The notes under the pieces are model-generated. The model was not told where the DNA came from. It saw only the letters and a program-made list of their open reading frames with translations, and ran no database searches. DNA of 64,000 bases from NCBI GenBank assembly GCA_046052065.1, contig JBJOND010000003.1, positions 5,678-69,677 of the forward strand, read 5' to 3'. Of this stretch, positions 7,860 to 15,751 are shown one piece after another. Position 1 is the stretch's first letter. Each line of letters opens with the position of its first letter. This DNA comes from CAINEC01 sp046052065 (GTDB taxonomy: Bacteria; Bacteroidota; Bacteroidia; AKYH767-A; OLB10). The position numbers were made by a program, and so were the translations under genes.

Positions 7860-9980
7860 TTATTTATTTTTAATTCTTAATGAATTTCCAATCACAATAA
7901 CATCTGAAAACCCCATCGATAATGAAGCTATCATTGGATGCAATAAACCTGTTGCCGCAAATGGTATTGCAATGATATTATAAATAAATGCCCAGAATAA
8001 ATTTTGTCTGATAATTTTATTCGTGAATTCAGCAAGTATTTTTATTTTTTTAATTCCTGCTAAAGGATTTTTAGTCATTAATACAATTTCTCCGCTACTA
8101 ATAGCGATTGAACTTCCATTACCTATGGCTAAACTTAAATTTGCTAAACTTAGTGCAGCCGCATCATTGATTCCATCACCAATCATAGCCACTGGATGTA
8201 ATTTAGATTGCTTTTCGATATAGTCCGCTTTTTCCTGTGGCAATTGCTGGGCGAAGTAAGTTTCAATTCCTAGTTCTTTTGCTATTGACTCACATCGATT
8301 GTTTGTATCGCCACTTAACAAGGTGGTTTTTATATTTTGTGATTTCAACCATTCAATCACTTCTTTCGCTTCTAATCTTATTTCATCTTTTAACTCGATA
8401 TAGGCTAGCAATTCTTTGTTTTTAAATAAATAGACCTGAAATTTTGAATCTGTTTTTATAGGAGCAAATTTACCACTACCTACATAATAATCGTTTCCTT
8501 CTTTGTCTTTAGCAAAAATTCCTTTGCCTTTTATTTCCTGAATATTCTGAAATCCAATGGAAGTAATTTTTTGTTCAGAATGCTGCAAATAGACTAGTAT
8601 CGATTTTGAAATCGGATGACTGGAATATTGTTCTAATGAGTAAAGTATTGCTGGGGTTAATGCATCATTGTTAGTGTAGTTTATTTTTTCGATTTTGAAT
8701 TTCCCAGTAGTAAGTGTTCCTGTTTTATCAAATACAATTTCTTTAATTTTCTGTATCTTATCGAATACATCGCCACCTTTAATCAGGATGCCTTTTTTTG
8801 CGGCATTTCCAATACTAACCGCTACAGCTGTAGGAATTGCTAACCCCATTGCGCAAGGACAAGAGATAACCAATACAGCAATAGCTCTTAACATCGAATT
8901 AGTAATTGAAATGTCAAATGCAAAATGATTAATTAAAAATGTGATAACTGAAATGCCAATCACCGTTGGAACGAATACCAAACTTATTTTATCACTAAGC
9001 TTTTGAATGGCTGGTTTTTTAAAAGTTGATTTTTTAACAAGGTCAATCATACTCGACAAGGAAGTATCCTTCCCACATTTTTCAACAATAAACTTTATCG
9101 AACCTTCTAATAAAATTGTACCTGCTAAAACTTTATCGTTAATTGATTTTGATTCAGGGATTGATTCTCCTGTTAAAGCAGATGCATCAACTAGTCCATA
9201 ACCCTCGTAAATTAATCCGTCTGCTGGAATTTTATCTCCAGTATTAACAAGTATTAAATCATTCGGATTCAATAATTCAATTTCGACTTCTATTGATCCT
9301 TCATTACTGCTATATGCATTTGTTATTCTTCTGGCTTTTGAAGGTTGCATTTTAATCAAGGAAGCAATTGATGAATACGTACGCTTCAAACTTTTTTCTT
9401 CAATCAGATTTCCTATCAATACAAAGGTGATAATGGAGGCCGTTGTTTCAAAAAAATTATAAGTCATCCATTCGTCTAGCGATACTGCCAAAAAGTATCC
9501 TGCTATACTATATAGATAGGAGGTAAGAGCTCCCATCATTATTAATACATCCATATTAGGACGTAATTGACGTAATGATCCTAATGCACTTTTCCCGAAA
9601 TGATTTAGTCCAATTATTAAAACCAAAGAAGATAAAATAATCTGAAATAAAAAGCTATGCATCCACGCCGAGCTAAGCACCATTGTTAGCCATAAGGGCA
9701 ATGTAAAAGTCAGCGCAAATAAGGTCTTGATATAAAGTGGTGAATATTTATTTTCTGTCTGGATTTCTTCTTTAGTTCCTGAAGCATTATAGCCGAGCTT
9801 ATTTATTTCCGAAATAATAAACGCTGTTTGTTGTTCACCGATGGTCTCAAATTCAACCTCGCCGCTTTCGTAAAAAACATGCACTCCTTTAACACCTTTA
9901 CTTGTTAAGTGTCTGTCGATGCCCTGCGCACAACTAGAACAGGTCATACCTTTAACAGATAAAGTTGTTTTGTTTGACAT
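7860..9980 (-). CDS. Copper-type P1B ATPase (CopA-like)
   Basis: Heavy-metal-translocating ATPase of 706 aa. One N-terminal HMA domain carries MTCSSC (residues 12-17). The actuator motif is TGES, the membrane metal-binding motif is CPC (SCPCAMGL), the phosphorylation site is DKTGTLT, the nucleotide-binding HP dipeptide is in SSHPISKS, and the hinge is GDGINDAAAL. CPC plus a CxxC HMA domain indicates Cu(I) (or Ag) export from the cytoplasm. In Bacteroidota some such ATPases instead serve cytochrome oxidase assembly, and nothing local decides between these. The promoter elements sit immediately before the ATG, so the message may be leaderless. It is followed by the flippase gene. Confidence 0.9.
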   Translation of the reverse strand: MSNKTTLSVKGMTCSSCAQGIDRHLTSKGVKGVHVFYESGEVEFETIGEQQTAFIISEINKLGYNASGTKEEIQTENKYSPLYIKTLFALTFTLPLWLTMVLSSAWMHSFLFQIILSSLVLIIGLNHFGKSALGSLRQLRPNMDVLIMMGALTSYLYSIAGYFLAVSLDEWMTYNFFETTASIITFVLIGNLIEEKSLKRTYSSIASLIKMQPSKARRITNAYSSNEGSIEVEIELLNPNDLILVNTGDKIPADGLIYEGYGLVDASALTGESIPESKSINDKVLAGTILLEGSIKFIVEKCGKDTSLSSMIDLVKKSTFKKPAIQKLSDKISLVFVPTVIGISVITFLINHFAFDISITNSMLRAIAVLVISCPCAMGLAIPTAVAVSIGNAAKKGILIKGGDVFDKIQKIKEIVFDKTGTLTTGKFKIEKINYTNNDALTPAILYSLEQYSSHPISKSILVYLQHSEQKITSIGFQNIQEIKGKGIFAKDKEGNDYYVGSGKFAPIKTDSKFQVYLFKNKELLAYIELKDEIRLEAKEVIEWLKSQNIKTTLLSGDTNNRCESIAKELGIETYFAQQLPQEKADYIEKQSKLHPVAMIGDGINDAAALSLANLSLAIGNGSSIAISSGEIVLMTKNPLAGIKKIKILAEFTNKIIRQNLFWAFIYNIIAIPFAATGLLHPMIASLSMGFSDVIVIGNSLRIKNK

Positions 9981-9984
9981 AAAG

Positions 9985-10013
9985 CAAATGTAGCACTTCA
10001 GTAGTTAAAACAA
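9985..10013 (-). promoter_or_regulatory. Promoter of the copper ATPase gene
   Basis: Minus-strand TTG (10013-10011), 18 bases, then exact TACATTTG (9992-9985), only 4 bases before the ATG at 9980. The transcription start would fall at or beside the start codon. Confidence 0.65.
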
Positions 10014-10048
10014 TCGAAAATGAGTCATTAGAATTTATTTTAAGCTTT

Positions 10049-10080
10049 TTGGTTTAATTAAAAATAATATTCTAATTTTG
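10049..10080 (+). promoter_or_regulatory. Promoter of tRNA-His
   Basis: TTG (10049-10051), 21 bases, then exact TAATTTTG (10073-10080). The mature tRNA begins 12 bases downstream. Confidence 0.7.
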
Positions 10081-10091
10081 CACCTCGATAC

Positions 10092-10166
10092 GGTGATTGT
10101 AGCTCAGTTGGTTAGAGCGCCTGATTGTGGTTCAGGAGGTCGAGGGTTCGAGACCCTTCATTCACC
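10092..10166 (+). tRNA. tRNA-His (GTG anticodon)
   Basis: A complete cloverleaf: D arm TAGCTCAGTTGGTTAGAGC, anticodon stem CCTGA/TCAGG around the loop TTGTGGT with anticodon GTG, and a T arm with TTCGAGA. The extra 5' G (10092) can pair with discriminator C73 (10166), the hallmark of bacterial tRNA-His. The acceptor stem has one U-U mismatch at pair 5-68. CCA is not encoded. A terminator follows directly. Confidence 0.95.
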
Positions 10167-10169
10167 CTT

Positions 10170-10200
10170 AAAGGCCCTGATTTTCAGGGCCTTTTTTATT
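10170..10200 (+). terminator. Intrinsic terminator after tRNA-His
   Basis: An 11-bp stem (AAAGGCCCTGA with TCAGGGCCTTT, three-base loop) followed by a T tract. Confidence 0.88.
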
Positions 10201-10255
10201 TTGAGGCTCTTCAAAATTCATTGATTTAAAGCTTTTTTAATGATTTGATAATCCC

Positions 10256-10263
10256 TAAATTTG
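10256..10263 (+). promoter_or_regulatory. -7 element of the GAPDH promoter
   Basis: Exact TAAATTTG, 20 bases upstream of the ATG at 10284. No well-spaced TTG is visible upstream. Its position inside the frame that could start at TTG 10245 argues for the ATG at 10284 as the true start. Confidence 0.5.
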
Positions 10264-10283
10264 CACACCCAAAAAAATCTATT

Positions 10284-11753
10284 ATGTCAGCAACAAATAC
10301 AAACTCTGATTTAATGCAAAGCTATGATCGTCAATTAGGCGAGTGGATTGAATCAGAAAAATCAGCAATTGAATTAATTCACATTATTGGCGATTTATGG
10401 TTCAATAAATCAATTGAGTTGGTCATCTTCAGAAATCAATTAGTAGACAGAAGTGCAAGTCAGATTATGAACCTGCACCAGTATGCACACGATTTCGTAA
10501 AGAAACCAATACACGTAAATAACACGTTAGCCATTGCAAGCGCTATTCGTGAAATGAATATTGCACCGTCAAAAATTGACGTAGGTAAGTTGGCTTTTGA
10601 ATGGGAAAATGAAAAAGAAGGGAACGATCTTCAGAAGTTTTTAGATAATAAATTGGCATCATTCATTGGAGCAGATAAAATGCAATTGGTTCCTCGCGAT
10701 GTGGTTTTGTATGGTTTTGGTCGTATCGGCCGTATCCTTGCTCGTGAGTTAGTAGCTCAGGCTGGTAAAGGAGAACAACTTCGTTTAAAAGCAATTGTAG
10801 TTCGTAGTCGTTCAGAAGATGATTTATCGAAACGTGCTGAGTTATTGAGAAATGACTCTGTTCATGGACCATTCCCAGGAACGGTAATCGAAGACAAAGA
10901 AAAAAATGCTTTAATCGTAAATGGTCACACCATTTATGTGATAGATGCAAAGAATCCTGAAGAAATCGATTACACAAAATATGGAATTAATAACGCCTTG
11001 TTAATCGATAATACTGGTGCTTCTCGCGATCGCGCTGGTTTATCGAAGCATTTATCTGCTAAAGGAGTTGATAAAGTTTTATTAACTGCGCCGGGTAAAG
11101 GTGATATTCCTAATGTGGTGTATGGTGTAAATCAAAAGAATCATGCAGCTGACGAAAAGATTTTCTCTGCTGCGTCTTGTACTACTAACGCAATTGTTCC
11201 AGTTTTAGAAGTGATTGAAAAAACGTTAGGAATTGAGCGCGGACATATTGAAACAATTCACTCTTATACAAACGATCAAAATCTATTAGATAATTATCAT
11301 AGCAAATATCGCCGTGGACGTTCTGCAGCAATGAATATGGTAATTACAGAAACTGGTGCTGATAAAGCAGTTACTAAAGTAATTCCTCAGCTGGATGGTA
11401 AACTTACTGGTAATTCAGTGCGTGTACCAACCCCAGATGTTTCATTAGCAATCTTAAATCTTACCGTTAACAAAGAAGTTACTAAAGAAATGGTAAATGA
11501 TATTTTGAAAGATGCTGCATTAAATGGTGCATTGGTAGAGCAGATTCAATTTATGCAAAGCAATGAGTTAGTTTCTAGCGATCTTATCGGTAATCCTTGT
11601 GCATCTATTGTAGATAGTCCTGCAACAATTATTTCTAAAGATAAAAAAGCGATGGTGCTTTATATCTGGTATGATAACGAGTATGGTTATAGTCGCCAGG
11701 TATTACGTTTTGCAAAATACTTGGCAGATGTAATTCGTTTGACTTATTATTAA
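10284..11753 (+). CDS. Glyceraldehyde-3-phosphate dehydrogenase, long form
   Basis: An NAD(P)-dependent phosphorylating GAPDH of 489 aa from the ATG at 10284, far longer than the usual 330-340 aa. An N-terminal extension of about 130 residues (helical, no recognised domain) precedes the Rossmann core, which begins at VVLYGFGRIGRILAREL. The catalytic Cys lies in SAASCTTNAIVPVLE and the catalytic His in HSYTNDQ; the C-terminal WYDNEYGYS motif is intact. Long GAPDHs of this architecture occur in Bacteroidota beside a normal-length enzyme and may work in the gluconeogenic direction, which is inference here. A TTG at 10245 would add 13 residues but would include the promoter box. A terminator follows. 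Confidence 0.9.
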   Translation: MSATNTNSDLMQSYDRQLGEWIESEKSAIELIHIIGDLWFNKSIELVIFRNQLVDRSASQIMNLHQYAHDFVKKPIHVNNTLAIASAIREMNIAPSKIDVGKLAFEWENEKEGNDLQKFLDNKLASFIGADKMQLVPRDVVLYGFGRIGRILARELVAQAGKGEQLRLKAIVVRSRSEDDLSKRAELLRNDSVHGPFPGTVIEDKEKNALIVNGHTIYVIDAKNPEEIDYTKYGINNALLIDNTGASRDRAGLSKHLSAKGVDKVLLTAPGKGDIPNVVYGVNQKNHAADEKIFSAASCTTNAIVPVLEVIEKTLGIERGHIETIHSYTNDQNLLDNYHSKYRRGRSAAMNMVITETGADKAVTKVIPQLDGKLTGNSVRVPTPDVSLAILNLTVNKEVTKEMVNDILKDAALNGALVEQIQFMQSNELVSSDLIGNPCASIVDSPATIISKDKKAMVLYIWYDNEYGYSRQVLRFAKYLADVIRLTYY

Positions 11754-11773
11754 GATTCAAAAACAATAAACAG

Positions 11774-11803
11774 AAAAGGCTCATCATTGATGAGCCTTTT
11801 TTT
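11774..11803. terminator. Bidirectional terminator between GAPDH and the sigma factor gene
   Basis: A perfect 12-bp stem (11774-11785 with 11789-11800), loop ATT, flanked by A on the left and T on the right. It overlaps the stop of the convergent sigma factor gene. Confidence 0.88.
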
Positions 11804-12671
11804 ATTCTTCTCCGAGGAAAGATTTTAAATGCAGAGAGTTATTTCGTATTCTTAATTTTTTAAGTGCTTTCTCTTTAATCTGTCGCACACGCTCTCTCGA
11901 TAAATCATATTTTTCTCCTATCTCTTCTAAGGTATAGGCTTCGTCTGATTCTAATCCGAAAAACAAAGAAATAACATCTTTTTCTTTTTCATCTAATACA
12001 TTCAGTGATCGTTCAATTTCTTTTTTCAATGCTTGATTCATCATCATAGTATCCGCCTGAACGACTTCATTATTTTGAATAACATCTAGTAATGAATTGT
12101 CTTCTCCATTTAGTAATGGTGCGTCCACACTGACTTGTCGTGTTGAGATTCTGAATGCATCAGAGATTTTATCAACGGTCAATTCAGTGATAGCAGCCAG
12201 TTCTTCTAAGGATGGTTCACGTTCGAACTCTTGTTCGAGTTTTGTAAATGCTTTGTTAATCTTAGTAAGTGAGCCTAATTGATTTACTGGAAGTCTTACA
12301 ATTCGGGAATTTTCTGAAATAGAATGCATGATGCTTTGACGAATCCACCATACTGCATAGGAAATGAATTTAAATCCTCTTGTTTCATCAAATCGTTGGG
12401 CTGCTTTGATGAGACCTACGTTTCCTTCGTTGATTAAATCGGGTAGGGTCAGACCTTGATTCTGATATTGCTTTGCTACTGAAACAACAAATCGCAAATT
12501 AGCTCTTGTTAATCGATCTAAAGCAACCTCATCACCTTCGCGAATTTTCTTTGCTAATAATATTTCTTCATCTGAAGAAATCATTTCCTCCTTCGCGATA
12601 TCAGCTAAATATTTCTCAAGAGAGGCACTGTCTCTGTTGGTAATCGATTTTGTGATTTTCAGTTGTCTCAT
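11802..12671 (-). CDS. RpoD-like sigma-70 factor (second paralogue)
   Basis: A group 1/2 sigma factor of 289 aa, short because region 1.1 is absent as in Bacteroidota. Regions 1.2, 2 (NLRFVVSVAKQYQNQG, RGFKFISYAVWWIRQS), 3 and 4 (YTLEEIGEKYDLSRERVRQI) are all present. It shares its first seven residues and most of region 2 with the sigma factor at 20835, but differs in region 3 (LPVNQLGSLTKINKAF against LPLNKIGFINKINRAF) and in the 3.2 linker. It also has a tail, SLHLKSFLGEE, that the other lacks in this form. The gene at 20835 looks more like the canonical housekeeping RpoD, so this one is probably an alternative or growth-phase sigma of the same promoter class. That ranking is inference. 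Confidence 0.88.
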   Translation of the reverse strand: MRQLKITKSITNRDSASLEKYLADIAKEEMISSDEEILLAKKIREGDEVALDRLTRANLRFVVSVAKQYQNQGLTLPDLINEGNVGLIKAAQRFDETRGFKFISYAVWWIRQSIMHSISENSRIVRLPVNQLGSLTKINKAFTKLEQEFEREPSLEELAAITELTVDKISDAFRISTRQVSVDAPLLNGEDNSLLDVIQNNEVVQADTMMMNQALKKEIERSLNVLDEKEKDVISLFFGLESDEAYTLEEIGEKYDLSRERVRQIKEKALKKLRIRNNSLHLKSFLGEE

Positions 12672-12739
12672 GGTCGATGTTTTTTTAAAAACTGAAAATT
12701 GCTGGCTCTGTGAATCGGTATTGTAAAGGACCGATATAA

Positions 12740-12747
12740 CAAATTTA
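12740..12747 (-). promoter_or_regulatory. Candidate -7 element for the sigma paralogue
   Basis: Exact TAAATTTG on the minus strand, 68 bases upstream of the ATG at 12671. The nearest upstream TTG is only 13 bases away, so the -33 element is unclear. Confidence 0.35.
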
Positions 12748-12765
12748 AACTAATTTCTAACAAAT

Positions 12766-12791
12766 AAAAAAGCGGAAGAAAATTCTTCCGC
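12766..12791 (-). terminator. Terminator of the DegP/HtrA gene
   Basis: Minus-strand hairpin: 9-bp stem GCGGAAGAA/TTCTTCCGC (12772-12780 with 12783-12791), followed on the minus strand by a T tract. Confidence 0.8.
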
Positions 12792-12825
12792 CCTTTTAAC
12801 CAACAAACCTAAAATGAAGACTAAA

Positions 12826-14268
12826 CTATAATCCAAATCCGTAATATGCTTTCATGCCATTCTCATAAACTCCTTCAATTAAAACACCCCCTTTTTTATC
12901 CTTCAGATAATTCATTACGTCTGATGTAGATTTCATAGGTGTATTATCAATCGAGGTAATTATAAATCCTTGACGAACACCCGAAATTTTTAATTTTCCA
13001 GACTGCAGTTCTTTTATTTTTACTCCTGAATCAATTCCTAATTTTGCTAACTCATCATCACTTGCATTTTCTAATGTTGCTCCTAAAGCATTACCAATTT
13101 CGTTTTTAACCATTAATGTATTACCATCTTTATTCTTTAGTACAACATCAATTACTTTTTCCACATCATTTCTCAATACGGTAACACTTATTTTATCACC
13201 TGGTCTAAATCGACCAACTTGTTCTTGTAAAGCAGGTGCTGTTTTAATCACTACACCATTAATTTTTGTGATAACATCGCCAATTTTAATTCCTGCATTT
13301 TGTGCCGAGCCACCATCTGTTAATCCGTCAACATAAACACCATCTAGTTTTTTAATCGACTTTTCCTTTGCGAAATCAGCATCGATATCTTTAATACTTA
13401 CACCAATAAATCCTCTTTGTACCTTCCCGAATTCTAATAAATCATCAACTACTTTTTTTACAATTGTTACAGGTATAGCAAACGAATAACCTGAATAAGA
13501 TCCAGTGTTCGATGCAATGGCAGCGTTAATTCCAACGAGTTCACCTTTTGTATTAACCAAAGCTCCACCACTGTTACCTGGATTCACTGCAGCATCTGTT
13601 TGTATGAAAGATTCAATAGGGAATTTTTGATTAGGTAGAATGTTGATATTCCTGGCTTTTGCACTGACAATTCCTGCAGTAACGGTTGACGTTAGATTAA
13701 AAGGATTACCCACTGCTAAAACCCATTCTCCCACTTTAACATTATCAGAATTACCATAAGCAGCATAATTTAATCCTTTCTCATTGATCTTTAAAAGCGC
13801 TAAGTCGGTAGAAGGGTCCGTGCCTATTATTTCTGCTTTATATGTTCTTTTATCATCGAGCGTTACTTCTACTTGATTTGCATTTTCAACTACGTGGTTA
13901 TTGGTAACTATATAACCATCATCAGACAATATAACTCCCGAACCAGTGGACTGTTGCTGCTGTTGTTGTTGTGGCATTGGCTGTCCCCAGAAGAATTGAA
14001 ATGGATCAAATGCCTGAAAATTATTTTGGTTTTGGTAAGTTGTTTTTACGTGTACTACCGTTGATACTGTATGTTCCGCCGCCACTGTGAAATCGAGATT
14101 CCCCGGAATAGTTGCTTCGTAATTGACCGATTTAATTGGTGGTTGTACATGTTGTCTTTTTACAAATAGTGAACTGCCATTCGTTGAAGTACTTAAAATA
14201 CTTGCACCTGCAATACTGCCTGCGGCTGCCACTATAAATACAATCGCATAGTTTTTAAAAGATTTCAT
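12826..14268 (-). CDS. DegP/DegQ (HtrA) family periplasmic serine protease
   Basis: A 480-aa Do-like protease and chaperone for misfolded envelope proteins. It has an N-terminal membrane anchor or signal (about residues 7-27). The trypsin-like domain has the catalytic triad His (VTNNHVVENA, about residue 125), Asp (DPSTDLALLKI, about 155) and Ser (NPGNSGGAL, about 232). Two PDZ domains follow. The first starts near FIGVSIKDID; the second is more degenerate. A Gln-rich tract (MPQQQQQQQ) lies before the catalytic domain, in the position of the flexible loop. Single gene with its own terminator. Whether it is the DegP or DegQ equivalent cannot be decided. Confidence 0.9.
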   Translation of the reverse strand: MKSFKNYAIVFIVAAAGSIAGASILSTSTNGSSLFVKRQHVQPPIKSVNYEATIPGNLDFTVAAEHTVSTVVHVKTTYQNQNNFQAFDPFQFFWGQPMPQQQQQQQSTGSGVILSDDGYIVTNNHVVENANQVEVTLDDKRTYKAEIIGTDPSTDLALLKINEKGLNYAAYGNSDNVKVGEWVLAVGNPFNLTSTVTAGIVSAKARNINILPNQKFPIESFIQTDAAVNPGNSGGALVNTKGELVGINAAIASNTGSYSGYSFAIPVTIVKKVVDDLLEFGKVQRGFIGVSIKDIDADFAKEKSIKKLDGVYVDGLTDGGSAQNAGIKIGDVITKINGVVIKTAPALQEQVGRFRPGDKISVTVLRNDVEKVIDVVLKNKDGNTLMVKNEIGNALGATLENASDDELAKLGIDSGVKIKELQSGKLKISGVRQGFIITSIDNTPMKSTSDVMNYLKDKKGGVLIEGVYENGMKAYYGFGL

Positions 14269-14428
14269 AGCTATATTCTGTTTTGTTTGGAGGTATAACG
14301 AAATTTTTGAGCAAAATTATATTTCAATTTCTTTTGATTTCTAACTTTAACAATCGTTTAACAAGGCCAGTTTTTTTGATTAATTTAGCCAATGAAATCG
14401 GAGTGTTCGTTTTAAATAAGTTTATAGC

Positions 14429-15208
14429 ATGCAATTAAAATTTTATAAATATCAAGGTACAGGTAACGACTTTGTTATAATAAATAATTTTCAAGGATTA
14501 GTTGATTTATCCAAAGAGCAAAGAGCAAATATCTGTGACCGTAAGTTTGGTGTTGGTGCTGATGGATTGATGTTATTGGAAAAGTCGAATAAGTACGATT
14601 TTGAAATGAAGTATTATAATGCTGATGGTAAACTAGGATCAATGTGCGGTAATGGCGGACGATGTATAGTTAAGTTTGCACAGGATATTGATTTGATTGG
14701 TGAACATGCTATGTTTCTAGCATATGATGGAGTGCATGAAGCAAGTCTTGATAACAACGGAATCGTTTTTCTTGAAATGAACGATGTGAATAATCTTATT
14801 AAAATTGATAGTACTTCTTGCGAATTAAATACAGGTTCTCCTCATTTTGTATCCTTTGTAAAAGATGTTTTAGCTATGGATGTTTTTAAATCGGGAAGAG
14901 AAATACGTTACAACGATAAGTACGCTAATGATGGAATTAATGTGAATTTCGTAAGTGTTAATGGTGAACAATTGAGCATTCGTACCTATGAGCGAGGAGT
15001 GGAAAATGAAACATTGAGTTGTGGTACAGGGGTTACAGCAGCGGCGATTGCAGCATATCATTTAGGACTAATTAAATCCACATCAGTAAATGTTAGTGCT
15101 GTGGGTGGCGAACTTTCAGTTTCATTTGAGTGTGCTGATAATCACTTTACGAATGTTGTTTTAGCTGGACCCGCAACTAAATCTTTTGAAGGAACAATAG
15201 AACTATGA
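14429..15208 (+). CDS. dapF: Diaminopimelate epimerase DapF
   Basis: Interconverts LL- and meso-diaminopimelate for lysine and peptidoglycan synthesis; 259 aa. The two catalytic cysteines are visible in GSMCGNGGRC (about Cys73) and ETLSCGTGVTA (about Cys197). The N-terminus FYKYQGTGNDFVI is the family signature. Its stop overlaps the start of the acetyltransferase gene by four bases (ATGA), so translation is probably coupled. It is the first gene of a plus-strand run that includes the cytochrome and mltG; dapF and mltG both serve cell-wall synthesis. Confidence 0.95.
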   Translation: MQLKFYKYQGTGNDFVIINNFQGLVDLSKEQRANICDRKFGVGADGLMLLEKSNKYDFEMKYYNADGKLGSMCGNGGRCIVKFAQDIDLIGEHAMFLAYDGVHEASLDNNGIVFLEMNDVNNLIKIDSTSCELNTGSPHFVSFVKDVLAMDVFKSGREIRYNDKYANDGINVNFVSVNGEQLSIRTYERGVENETLSCGTGVTAAAIAAYHLGLIKSTSVNVSAVGGELSVSFECADNHFTNVVLAGPATKSFEGTIEL

Positions 15209-15747
15209 TAAGAGGAACATCTGTTTTGTTACGCGCTATGGAACCATCGGATGTCGATCTGATGATGATTTATGAAAATGATCCAGAGAACTGGGCGGTT
15301 AGTGGTACCGTTAGTCCGTATAGCCGTTATACAATTGAGCAGTTTTATGAGAATGCCACCCAAGATATTTTTACTTCAAAGCAATTGCGTTTGGCAATAG
15401 AAATGACTTCTGAGTCAGAACGTCATCGAGGTAAAACAATTGGTTTTGTCGATTTGTTCGAGTTTGATCCGTTGAACAGAAAAGCTGGAATTGGAATTCT
15501 GATTGGTGATTACGAAGAACGTAGAAAAGGATATGCTCGTGAGGCCTTAGATTTACTTATCCAGTATGCATTTAACACACTTAACATACATCAGATCTAT
15601 TGTCATATTGAATTGTCGAATGTAGCAAGTATTAGATTGTTTGAGCGAACAGGCTTTGAAAAATGTGGTGTACTAAAAGATTGGGTAATGAATAACAGTC
15701 GTTGGCACGATGTAGTGATGATGCAAAATATTTCATCAACCATATAA
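15205..15747 (+). CDS. GNAT-family N-acetyltransferase (RimJ/RimL/SpeG-like)
   Basis: A 180-aa acetyl-CoA-dependent acetyltransferase. The acetyl-CoA binding loop region reads IGDYEERRKGYAREALDLL (about residues 92-110) in the usual Q/RxxGxG/A position, followed by the helix AFNTLNIHQIYCHIE and NVASIRLFERTGFEKCG, which is characteristic of the RimL/SpeG type. The acceptor (protein N-terminus, polyamine or other amine) cannot be read from sequence. The start ATG overlaps the dapF stop, and the next gene begins four bases after its stop. Confidence 0.85.
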   Translation: MIRGTSVLLRAMEPSDVDLMMIYENDPENWAVSGTVSPYSRYTIEQFYENATQDIFTSKQLRLAIEMTSESERHRGKTIGFVDLFEFDPLNRKAGIGILIGDYEERRKGYAREALDLLIQYAFNTLNIHQIYCHIELSNVASIRLFERTGFEKCGVLKDWVMNNSRWHDVVMMQNISSTI

Positions 15748-15751
15748 AACT

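Noticed and set aside
10245..10283. Extension of GAPDH to a TTG start
   Set aside because: The added 13 codons contain the exact -7 promoter element TAAATTTG, so they should not be translated.
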